A stretch of DNA of 64,000 bases, taken from assembly GCF_009727055.1 (NCBI RefSeq), contig NC_052350.1, forward strand, positions 618,861-682,860, in the 5' to 3' direction. This DNA comes from Benincasa hispida (taxonomy: Eukaryota; Streptophyta; Magnoliopsida; Cucurbitales; Cucurbitaceae). This document shows positions 11,458 to 22,800 of the stretch, piece after piece (position 1 is the stretch's first letter; each line of letters begins with the position of its first letter). The notes under the pieces were generated by a model. That model was not told the DNA's origin and ran no database searches. It saw only the letters and a list, made by a program, of their open reading frames with translations. A program made the position numbers and the translations under genes.

Positions 11458-13347
11458 TGTAGGATTGTATCAGCAACAGCGGAAGCAACAAGGATCATTA
11501 AACACTCTGATTCATTAATTTTGGTAAAATATAAAGCATGCTCTTGCAGAAACAAGTGAGTTTCATGACATACCTTTGTAGAACTTCTTCAAAGCTCGAT
11601 CTCCAGCTGTAATCTTCTCCAAATCTCATTGTAGACCAGCTCAAGATCTTCCCACTATTCTCTTAGTGCTCTAGATTGAGTTGTGGGACTCAAAACAAGC
11701 TTGAATCAAGGGATTATGGAGAATTGCTCACAACAGCAATTTTGTTGAAGAACACTTTCTTCACCACAAATTTTCAACTAAAATTCTCTTGATTGCATGC
11801 ATCAAAATCACTCCATTCTTCTTTATTTATTGCAGGTGAACATGCAAAGAAGAATGTTGCATGACCTGCAACTCATGCTTAGAGTTAATGAAGAAGAGGA
11901 AAATGGGTATTGTGTGAGCATGAAGAAGATGGATAATGGAATATCTCAATATTCCATTTATGGCATGATTTTTTTCAATTTTCCAATTTTATCTCAAAAT
12001 CAAAACTTGATTTTTAAAATCCATTTTGATTTTAAAACTGAAAATTTTAGTTTTATAAAATTAATTTTTAAATAAAACTAATTAATTTAATATCAAATAT
12101 TAAATTAATTTCTACACATATCCATCTTCATATATTTAAATCATATTTAAATATAAATTCTCCCTACTCCGTTTAATTCTCAAATTAAACAAGTAATTAT
12201 ATTTCATATAATTACTTATTTTCTTAATTCTAATTTGAACGTGCAAATTAACTTATCACGCTACTATAGAGCTTATATAATTACGAGCTAGTAGGGGAAC
12301 CTCGCGGACCTACAGATCATGGGCTCCAACGATCCAAGATTAATTAGCTAAACTCATTAGACCAAATTAACCCCCATTCGTTAATTAATGGGTCACTCCA
12401 CTAAAACCCATAGTTGCACTCCCCACTGAGCTAATAGCCCGTCGTGCGGGCCTCCCGCTGGGGGCCCGCTCACTGTAGATATATTATGTTCACATGATTT
12501 AACCATAATCCGCAAGTCGACCCTTTATAGGTTGTTCGTAATAACAACTGAGTCGTCAAATATCTGTTTTACCCCCGAGATTACGTCTTATTTCTCAAGT
12601 TCCTACTGATCCTCTAATGAACAATTGGTTTGTGATCCAATCACCAAACTCTTTCAACCCAGTGAAAGGGTAGGGCCCCTTGTTCAAGACCTAGATTCAG
12701 TACTTGAGAGAACAAACTTTCTCCTATCCCTAAATCGGGTAGGCGTGAACTCCGTCTTGCACCCTATGCCCCCAGCTATCTATTAGGTCTTACCTCTGAA
12801 ATGAGAGGCTTATTGAGCCGGTGCTGTTGAGCCAAACCACACTTATGCAAATCTAAGGATAATTCTGAATAAACAGGAGTTCATAGTTAGCTCAAGATTA
12901 AGATCGAGTTACCTAGGTCATCTAAGTGAAATAGTCAGTCTTATACAGTAAACAGTGTTATAAAGTAAGAGTGACTTATTTCTTGGTCCAATCTTATGCA
13001 AACTCATTGCATAGGACGCTCCTACTTCTCATGTCATAACATGTACGAATTAGGATCACATCGTATGTAGCAATTTACAACTCTTTGTAACAACTACAGA
13101 GTAGACCGCATCCAATAGTGATACCAGAATAAGGTACCCAACCTTATTCATGTACTATAGATCATTTTGACTATTTACTCGAACCTGATCCACTCTTATA
13201 TCTCCACATAAAGTTTAAGTACTCAATGGGTCTTATTTTATTGGATTTAGACTTATATACAATTTATAAAATCAATAATAAGTTTATTTATTATAGAAAA
13301 TTTCTATCAGTTTACAAACTGCGAGTTTTAGGACATAAAACTCAACA
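11458..13347 (-). mobile_element. Solo LTR (~1.9 kb) nested in copia-2
   Basis: Read on the minus strand this block starts TGTTGAGTTTTATGTCC and ends CAATCCTACA, the TG...CA form of an LTR, with no internal coding domains. It interrupts the copia-2 polyprotein: 'VYNIAL' stands left of it and 'FDIISENEHPEPKSIEEC' right of it, in a place where copia elements have one continuous linker before RT. Short similar sequences abut both sides (gctc/gctt), a likely imperfect target duplication. It is more G+C-rich than the host element, with a CCCGCTGGGGGCCCGC patch near 12450. Confidence 0.8.
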
Positions 13348-13354
13348 GCTTTTG

Positions 13355-14275
13355 ATATTATATCTGAAAATGAGCATCCTGAACCAAAATCTATTGAAGA
13401 ATGTCAACATATAAAAGATTGGCTTCAGTGGAAAGAAGCAATCGAGGCAAAATTAAACTCATTTTCAAAATGACAGGTTTTTAGACCAGTAGTCTGAATA
13501 CCAGAAGGTGTCAAACCTATGTGATACAAATGGGTATTTGTGAGAAAACGAAATGAAAATAATGAGGTCACAAGATACAAAGCAAGACTAGTTGCATAAG
13601 GTTTTTCACAAAGACTTGTTATTGATTATGAAGAGACATATTCTCCAGTGGTGGATGCAATTACACTAGGATATTTAATTGACTTGATTGTGTATGAAAG
13701 TCTGGATATACATCTTATGGATGTAGTCACAACATATTTGTTTCGATATCTTGATAATGATATTTATATGAGAATCCTATAAGGATTTAAGGTACCTAAA
13801 ATATATACATCAAATTATCCAAAATGGCATTCAATAAAGTTACAGAGATCACTATATGGATTGAAACAATTAGGACGGATGTGGTACAATCGCCTAAGTG
13901 GATATTTATTGAAAGAAGAATATCAAAACAATCCAATATGTCCAAGTGTTTTTATAAAGAAATCACAATTATGATTTGCTATTATAACTGTATATGTTGA
14001 TGACTTGGATATAATTGAAACTCTTGAAGTGCTTTCAAAGGCAATAGAATATCTTAAGAAAGAATTTAAGATGAAAAATCTTGAAACAACAAAATTTTGC
14101 CTTGGTTTGCAAATTGAGCATTTAATGGAGTATTTATTCACAGTCAACTTATACAACAAAAATTTTGAAAAGATTTTATATGGACAAAATACATTCATTA
14201 AATATTCCAATGGAAGACCATTCATTAGATATAAAAAAAGATATATTTCGACTTTGAGAAGATAATAAAGAACTT
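13355..14275 (+). pseudogene. copia-2 reverse transcriptase
   Basis: Recognisable pieces are 'EECQHIKDWLQWKEAI' (start of the RT domain), 'RYKARLVA' then a stop, 'LQRSLYGLKQ', and the catalytic box TVYVDDLDII near 13990-14015, followed by 'KEFKMKNLETTKFCLGLQIE'. Several stops lie inside. A 100-residue antisense ORF over the same bases is a shadow. Confidence 0.85.
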
Positions 14276-14980
14276 ATTGGTCCTCAAGTACCATATCTTA
14301 GTGCAATTGGTACACTTACGTATTTTGTTAATAATACAAGACCAGATATTACATTTTTAGTAAATTTATTAGCTAGATATAGTTCTTCTCCTACAAAAAG
14401 ACATTGGAACGGAATTAAGCATATACTTCATTATCTCTAAGAAACAATCGATATGGGTTTAAATAAATCAAATTTTGATCTAGTTGATTATGCAGATTCT
14501 AGATATATATTTGATCCACACAAAGTTAGATCTCAAACAAGTTATTGTTCACATTTGGAGGAATTGCTATATCATGGCGATCGGTGAAAGAGACCATAAC
14601 GGTCACTTCCTCAAATCATGCTGAAATTCTTGCAATTCACGAGATTAGTCGAGAATGTGTATGGCTAAGTCAATGACCCCAGCACATTCGTGAAACGTGT
14701 GACTTGTCTTCTAATAAAAATCTTCCAACAATATTATATGAAGACAACATAGCTTGCATAGCCCAGATCAAAGGAGGATGTATTAAGGAGATAGAACAAA
14801 AGCATATTTCACCGAAGCTTTCTACACTCATGATCTTGAAGAAAATGACGACATCATTGTACAACAAATTTGTTCGAAGGTTAATCTAGCAAACTTATTT
14901 ACAAATGCATTATCAACCGCAACTTTTGAAAAATTGGTGCATAATATTGGAATGCGGCAACTAAGAGATCTTAAGTGATG
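14276..14980 (+). pseudogene. copia-2 RNase H
   Basis: After the RT/RNase H linker (a 'TRPDITFLVNLLARYSSSPT' block near 14338-14400) the plus strand encodes 'YADSRYIFDPHKVRSQTSY', the usual copia Y-A-D-[SA]-x-[YF] start of RNase H, then fragments such as 'LYEDNIACIAQIKGG' with the second Asp region. Multiple stops are present. It ends shortly before the polypurine tract. Confidence 0.78.
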
Positions 14981-15158
14981 TTTTCGTGAGAGAGAGTAAA
15001 TATATTGTATTCTTTTAGGAGTATGTATTATATGAAATATGTAATTTTTTTTCTTTCACTAGGGTTTTTTTCCCAATGGATTTTCCTAGTAAGATTTTAA
15101 CGAGACATATTATATTTATACACACACATATATATATATATAGGCATCTAAGGGGGAG

Positions 15159-15514
15159 TATTATAAATATCATAAAAACAGATTCCCAATGCTTAATGTT
15201 CTAAAAGTCATGTGTCATTTTTCATATTGTCCATGTGCCTTGTAATAATTTATGTTTGATATCCATGTAAGTCCACATCCTACTTGCCACTTTGCATATA
15301 AATAGTGACATTTGGTAGATCTCAAAATTGATCGGCATATTCGTGAGAATAAAAAGAAATTTTCATATATTTCCTATTTCCATAAAATTATAATTATAAT
15401 TATTTTTAATTTAGTTATTTATAGGTTTAGTTATATTTTATTAGTTTAATATATATATATATATATATATATATTATTTTCTCCATATCCACTATGCTCC
15501 TCAATTTTACAACA
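15159..15514 (+). repeat. 3' LTR of copia-2
   Basis: This is the partner of 7904-8292, directly after the polypurine tract, ending ttttacaaca. It carries an (AT)n microsatellite (about 15440-15472) where the 5' LTR has (TTA)n. Confidence 0.85.
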
Positions 15515-17610
15515 AAACCATATTAATTTAAAAATAAATCCAAATAATAATAATAAAATATGTTATATAAGTTCGTGTTATATTAAATTAATTATAAATT
15601 AATGAATAGTTGTGAGAGCATTCTTGGAATAGTATGTAAATTGAAGATATTCTTGAATAGAATCCAACCAAATAAACACAATTATCTAAGTATTTCTATA
15701 TATTTTCAAAAATATTCCTATAAACTAAACATGTTTATCTAAGGATGTCAGATATCCATAATTCAGAACATCTAATTTCGGGTATCTAAATATTCTGATT
15801 ATCAACATTCTAAAGACGGGAAGTACTTTATTTAGTTATTGATTTTTTTTTTTTTACGGCATGCGTTTGTTTCTTCTCTGGTTCTGATTTATGTTTCGAT
15901 TGGCTTTTCACATTAATATTTACTGAACTTTTTTCACGTTAATATCTATGGAGTTTGGGGGGTTTTTTAGAACATATCCTATGGGTGATTCAGTAAAGCT
16001 GCTTTTTTTTAGTCAAATTAAGGTTTTCTAAAGTTATGATTGGAATGTTATTTAGCTTTATTAATGGTTTCATTATTTTTGAAGAGTTGGATGGATTCGG
16101 TATGCTTGAAAAAGGAGCGAGAGAAAATTGCAACACTTGGATAATTCTTGATGGTTGAATTTATTATTACTAGTGAAGAAATACGTGCAATACGTGAATT
16201 TGGTAGTTTTAATTAAACATTATAAAATCTACTAGATTTTAATATGTGACTTTTTAATGCTCATAACCTATATATATATTTTTTGAAGTAAAACATCAAA
16301 CCAGTTTGTTTTCATTCACGAAATTCTAATTTTGACTTCATGTAAAATATTTGTTGCCCGGAAAAAAACAATATTTTATTTTTTAAAATGATGAATATTC
16401 CTTCTTATCTTATTACAAAATGTTTGTTTGCTACTTTAGAATTTTTTATAAAACTTCGCTCAAAGGGTTTTTTTTAAAAAAAATTATATGACTTGAGAGG
16501 ACAATAACATTTTTTTTAAATATAAGTTATAAATCTCATTAACGCAACACCTAGAAGTTATAAAACTATGAGGTTATATTCTATTTTGTAAGTTTAAAGA
16601 AAATTAAAAAAGAATTTGTTTTGTACATAATAGTTCTAAGAACGGAATTCTAAAAAACGTGGAAGATGAATAGTTAGTATGCTTTTAAAATTAAGATTGA
16701 AATTAAAATTAAAAAGATTGAATCTATTTATACCAATCATCTCCCTAATTTTCTCAATTTATATGTATATCTCTTTGTTCACTTATCTTCTCAAATACCA
16801 ATGAATTGCCTTTTAAATCTCTAGTCTCTCTTCACACTAATTCAATACATGGAAAATAATATGTTAATTAGTTAATTGAAGGTGCTAGTTTCTATTCAAT
16901 AATTTGTTAAACATTAATGAAAATCTTTTTATATATATAAATACAAAGAAAAAACAAGTATACCTTTTGAGGCATTAATGCAAGAATTTTGGGATGACAA
17001 AAACGTGAGGACTAACATACATCTTCAATGAAGATATAAAATAAGAACCTTAAAATTATTATTATGAAAAAATAAAAAGAAATGGAAGGTTTAAAGAGGA
17101 AATGTAGAGATTTTGTAGCATGACCACTTATGAATATCAAAATTTTAAAAAAAAATAAAAAAAATAATCTGAAAAATAAAAAGTGAAATCCAAAAAAATC
17201 CCAATATTTAGATTAGTTTCAATTGATCGAATTCACGAAGATTATTACAAAGAAAAGGAACGAAAAAAAATAGCAAACATTGCTTTCCCAAGTAACACAA
17301 GCACAAGCAAATAACATCATAGCAAGCAAATCCACTAACATCATAATTTCAAGCATAACTAGAAACCATAGTGTTCCAAGTAACTATACTTTTGATGCAC
17401 ATTTTATCTGCATTTTATCAAATATTTTTTGAGCATCAAATCTACGAAAATCCCCAATTCAAACTAATTCTAAAATTGCAATATTTAGAATGTGAATGAA
17501 TTTTGCCAAGATTATGTAATCTACTAATCAAAAAGGAAAAAAGAAGTAACGTATTTTTTAAAAAATGAAATGAATGATTATTTAAAAAAAACGAAAAGTA
17601 GGAAAGATTG

Positions 17611-17757
17611 ATTTTAAAATGGAGATTTATTCTAATTAAATTGAGAGTTGATTATTAAGAGAATTCATGGGCATGAAACAATTTTACGCTCTCAAGTCTC
17701 AAAGATATGAGTTTGGATAATCACTTACCTAAAAAGTTTGGTAAACATTCTTTTACA
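17611..17757 (+). repeat. Dispersed repeat, copy 2 (partner 96-258)
   Basis: This is similar by eye to 96-258 in the same orientation, with substitutions and small indels. Confidence 0.55.
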
Positions 17758-18274
17758 TTACGAGAATCTAGTCGCCATTATTGTTGATGATCTAAAAATT
17801 AAATCTATTCTGTTTATGATTGTGAAGAGTCACATTGAAGTTAAAGGAGTTATAAATACATTGAATCGTAACAATTATACGAAAGTCAAGAGAGGGTGAG
17901 AAATAATAGTATGTGACTATTAAAGTCCAATTTTTGGGGTTGATTTTCTTTTAAAAAAATATAGAACCATCATTATAACTCATATACTCCCCATTTTTTT
18001 ATCACAAAAAAATAAAAATAAAAAAAAATCATTTTTTTTTACAAATAAACAATCACGTGATAATATTTTATCGAACCATATTTGAATGTACTAGACCACT
18101 CAAGTTACTACGTGGGCAATCTGTATTATGTAAGGGCAAAGGCAAAATAGAAATTACCAAAATAAATAAGGGTAATGGTAAAAAGGAAAGAGAAAGATTC
18201 CCTTTTTGATGAGAAATTCAGTAAAATCACATTAAGGTAAGAAGGATTTTCAAAAATAAAAAAAAATAAAAAAA

Positions 18275-18403
18275 CCTATTTACACAAAATAACAAAATTT
18301 TAATTTTTTTTTATAGAATCTAAAAAAATCTAATAGAAATCTATCAATTATAGATGTTGATAGAAAGTTTATCTTTTTTTTTTTTGTTATTTTTGTAAAT
18401 AGT
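18275..18403. mobile_element. MITE-like element with ACTATTTAC termini
   Basis: The left end ctatttacacaaaataacaa and the right end, read in reverse, ACTATTTACAAAAATAACAA form terminal inverted repeats. The interior contains 'tctatcaattatagatgttgatagaa'-type sequence. Another copy of the family is at 47138-47320. Confidence 0.6.
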
Positions 18404-19031
18404 TTGATAACTTTTTATATCAGATGGGACAAAGTAAACTTATATTATTAGGATTGTTTTATTTATTTATTTTATTTTTTATGTGAGGAGTTGGTTGGAA
18501 TTTGCAACTGTGGGGAGAAACTTTATCCATGTTGGAAGATAAGAGTTTCATTAAAATGGAAGGCAAGCTTTTTGTTTAGAGATTTATATAACTACACATT
18601 ATTGAAAGCGACAGCTTATTCCCACCATAAATAAATAAATAAATAACGACAAGACAACTTATTATATTTAGAAAGTTCAATGCATTAACAGTTCAATTTT
18701 TTTTTTTAAAAGAAAAAAGAATCTACATTTTAAGGATAATTAATCTAAATAACAAAAATACTAAAAATATTTTTAGATATAGCAAATATCACAGTCATTG
18801 ATAAATGTCTTCACTAATAGACAGTAATATTTTATTATATTTATAAATAAACTTGCTCATTTTCAATATTTGAAAACGATCCCTATTTTAACTAGTTATT
18901 TGACACCGATTTTTGTTATAATTTTTAAAAATAATTGATATAATATAGAATCATAATGGGTAACTGATAAGAAAGAAATTCAACATATCCGTAAATGGTC
19001 TTGCATAATTAATTCATTATCTTACCTATGA

Positions 19032-19140
19032 ATATAAACATAGTTCAATTGGTTTGAAATATGTAATATCAACTACGAGATTAGAAGTTCAAATTCTCTA
19101 TTTCACATGTAACGTATATTATTATAGAATAAATAAAACG
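19032..19140 (+). mobile_element. Possible decayed tRNA-derived SINE
   Basis: The segment has a tRNA-like layout: 'catagttcaattgg' resembles the A box and 'gaagttcaaattct' the B box, about 35 bases apart, followed by an A-rich tail. No target duplication was found. A better-preserved SINE lies at 48073-48206. Confidence 0.35.
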
Positions 19141-19824
19141 TCATTGTTACTTGTATGGCTCGAAAATTATAATTATTACTCATTGTAAGGTAGATTATAA
19201 TAGAAGAAAGAAAATGTTAAAGATTAGTAAAAAAAAAACACTAATACTTATTTTCTTATATAATTTTTAACATAAAGGAAAAAAAATCATTTAACTTAAA
19301 AAAGAAGAAGAGAAATATCATTATTTTTTTAAAAAAATAACAGTGAATAAGTTCAAGAATAAATTGAATTATCAACGAGATCCGCAAATTGCTTCCCATT
19401 ACAATACATTGATCCAGAAGTTTAAATTGATGGATGAGAAGAAATTCCATGCACAATTTAATAACAAGAAACTTTGCTTTTTTTTTTTTTTTTTTTTTTA
19501 ATGAAACAAATAAGATGAGATTGATTCAGCTGGGTCGAAATATGAGAAAATTCAAATCGATTATTTCGATTCGATTTGCTTACTTGATAGGCCAACCATC
19601 TTCTGATTGTCCATTTGGTTCAAAAAATTAAGCAAATCGAAACGTAAACACTACTTCGAAATTCTGGTTTAAGGTAATTTTCGTTGTCATTTTGGTTAGA
19701 TTTTGATGTATTTCATAAGCACGGGATTTCAGATATTCTTCAATCTTCTTCTTCACGATAAGGTGGTGTGTTTGAAATTTGAATGATAGTTTCTCAATAG
19801 CAGTTAGCTCTCTGTAAATCACCG

Positions 19825-22800
19825 ATGGATTACAAAGCTCTGGACTTCATTACTGTGGCTGATATCAAAGCTCTCGGAATTGGTTCTGAAGTTGCCGAGC
19901 AACTCCATGGACGTTTGGTCGACATCATCCGTAGCTATGGGAATGACACTCCTGAGACTTGGCACCATATCTCCAAGCGAGTCCTCACTCCCGACCTTCC
20001 ATTCTCCTTCCATCAAATGATGTATTACGGTTGTTACAAAAACTTTGGTCCTGATCCACCAGCTTGGATTCCCGAACCGTGAGTTCCACTGAATACTTAG
20101 CTTTTCTCAATTAAGTTATTGGTTTTCGAGATAGCTATATGCTGATTGCACTATCAATTAGTTTTTGCATGCAAGTTTCCAATGGTTATTTTAGCATATG
20201 GATAGAGAATTATCGAATTAAGAGGTGTACTGGACTTGAAAACGATGTTTGTAGGTACGTACGGCTCTAAATTGTACTTTTGTTGAGTATCTCACATTGA
20301 AAAAAGTGGAGGAACCTCATAGTTTTTATAAGATGTGTGAGTTATTAATATAGTATTAGAGCTCATGAAACTCAAATGGGTATTCGGTAATCCAAGAATG
20401 GTAAATCCAAAGAGGCACCATCTTGAGGAGGCGTGTTGAGGATCTCACATAGGAAAAAGTAGAGAGTCCTCATAATCTTTATAAGATATATGAGTTACTC
20501 TTCTTATTGCTAATTGATTTTGAGATAAAACCCCATGTTTTTCTTATACTTTTTCCACATCGAGAGAGATGCTAGATCGAGAAGGCTTCGGAGGGGCTTC
20601 TTTCCATGGCTCTATTATTGAGTATATGCTCTTTTACTACTTCCATGATATTGCATCATATTCAATCAAATACTATTGTATCAGCACCTGGACTCTGCAA
20701 TGGGGGGTAATAAAATACTACCTTGCTTTTTTAAATTCATAAACGTTGTAGTTGCAATAATATCGTGTAGGATGTTAAGATTCCAGCAAAAAATTTCTAC
20801 TCAGATTATTAGCACAGCATATTGTGAAATCTCATTTGATGCATCTTCAAAATTTAGGGGGAATGCAGTTTCTACAAACATTGGCAAGCTATTAGAGAGG
20901 CGAGGGAAAGAGTTTTTGGGGTCAAGTTATAGAGACCCCTTATCAAGCTTCTCCTCTTTCCAGGAGTTTTCAGTCTCAAACCCCGAGGTATTGGCAGTAT
21001 TGATATCAAGTGTGCAATCCAACTTTGTTTCTTGAAAATCTTCGGTTTAAATTTTAGTTCAGAAGATGCAACATTTTCCTGTCTTCTCTGTCAGGTCTAT
21101 TGGAGAACTGTACTAGATGAGATGAATATAACATTTTCTAAGCCTCCTAACTGTATCTTGCAAGTAAATAATTCTCCAGAAAGAAAATTTTCAAGCCGGG
21201 GTGGCCAATGGCTTCCTAGAGCAGTGTTTAATCCGGCTAAAGATTGTTTATCTTTAAATGAGAACAGAAGTTTGGATGATGTAGCAATCATATGGCGTGA
21301 TGAAGGATGTGATGATCTGCCTCTGAAGAGATTGACACTTAGAGAATTGCGTGCAGAGGTTTGGTATATTACTATCTATCTCATCAGCTCTTATTTTTCA
21401 TGATAACAGGCTAGTAATTTCTCATCAGAGTTTTTAGAATAAAGTATTGAGTATCAGGGGGGTAACGGCCTTTATTTTATTTTATATAGTTAAGCACATA
21501 CTGCATCTTAGCATGACCTTCCCCATTTTCACTTCGGCTGGGTCATCCCTAAATTGATTTTTTTACTATTTCCTCAATTTCTAAGCTTGAAAACATGCGT
21601 TTCTTGACCATATAAGTGAAACATTTATGATTTGTATTTTGTACATTTGGTAATAGTGGGATTGGAGAGATACTAGTGGAATAGATTTAGTGGTAAGTCT
21701 ATCTGTTTAATTTCTCAATTTATTGGAAGAGGTTTTTATGCTCATATGCTAGCACGGGGGGAATATTGACGTTTATTTTTGTGGTTGCAATAGTATTTTT
21801 AAGTGATGTTTGGCTCATATATTGCAATATTGGCACATCACTGAATATCCTTTCACATAAAATAGTTCTGTTGGGATTAAAATTTGTAGGTTAGTTGCAC
21901 ATGCTCTCAAATCAATAGGTTTTGAGAAGGGAACTGCAATAGCAATAGACATGCCAATGAATGTAAATGCTGTGGTCATCTATCTTGCTATAGTTCTGGC
22001 TGGTCATGTGGTTGTCTCCATAGCTGATAGTTTTGCTGCTCGTGAAATATCCACAAGACTTGATATATCAAAAGCAAAAGCTATATTTACACAGGTAAGT
22101 ACGATTCTCCTTTTGAAAAAAGATGCAACAGGTCTTGAAATGATTTAATTCTCGTGGATTATTGTATCCTATGTTGAATGTGAAAGGTTTAAGCTGGTTG
22201 GAATGTTCAGTGGGTTTCTTCTTATGAGTTTTGTTCAATTAATTTAAACAGTACACATGCAGCTCGCTGTTATACCAATCTCATATGCTAGCTAGCTCGC
22301 AGTACGTCCCCAAGTAAAAGTTCAGATGAAATTCTTGTGTCTTTGCTTTTTAAAACTGACAGAGCTTCCCTACTTCACACAGCCCTTTCCTTATGTAATT
22401 GAAATGAATTTAGAGTGCATGTTAAGTTTAGCAAGTCATGGTTAGTTACTTAGTCCAATGCTGCATAGAACAGAGGTATTAACTTGTGCTTGAGATGTGA
22501 TCGTAAGGTGATGCTGGTTACCTCTTCCCTGGACCAACAATCAATCATTAAGATGTGTCATGTATAAAGCCCTCATTTCGTGAACGGTGAACTGTTATGA
22601 CTCAATACTGTGATAAACTTACCATGTTGTATAATATTTATTTTCCTCCTCATCTGAGGTTATCAACTCTGTGTATATAGTTCCGTGATTATTTTTTCTG
22701 TTTCTAGCAGTCATTTGAGTTATACTTCAGTTAATCAAAGAATAATTTTTAACTTATCTGTTATTTATTAATTATGATCCTGTGCTCAATTTTATATTCT

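Larger units (their letters stand above)
7904..15514 (+). mobile_element. Old Ty1/copia retrotransposon, plus strand (copia-2), carrying a nested solo LTR
   Basis: The LTRs lie at 7904-8292 and 15159-15514, with a polypurine tract (aagggggag, 15150-15158) before the 3' LTR. Flanking 5-mers are aaagc (7899-7903) and aaacc (15515-15519), a target duplication with one mismatch. The plus strand shows gag, a protease, integrase, RT and RNase H in copia order, all with stops and frameshifts. A solo LTR (11458-13347) splits the region between integrase and RT. The heavy decay, LTR divergence and nested insertion mark it as old. The usual TGGTATCAGAG primer site is absent after the 5' LTR; the sequence there is cgttatcatcat. 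Confidence 0.9.
15520..19824. other. Intergenic, A+T-rich
   Basis: No gene is visible in this 4.3-kb stretch. It holds the second copy of a dispersed repeat (17611-17757), a MITE-like element (18275-18403), a decayed tRNA-like SINE candidate (19032-19140) and a poly-T run (19479-19499). The last ~150 bases before 19825 should contain the promoter and leader of the acyl-activating enzyme gene, but no clear TATA box stands out. Confidence 0.5.
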
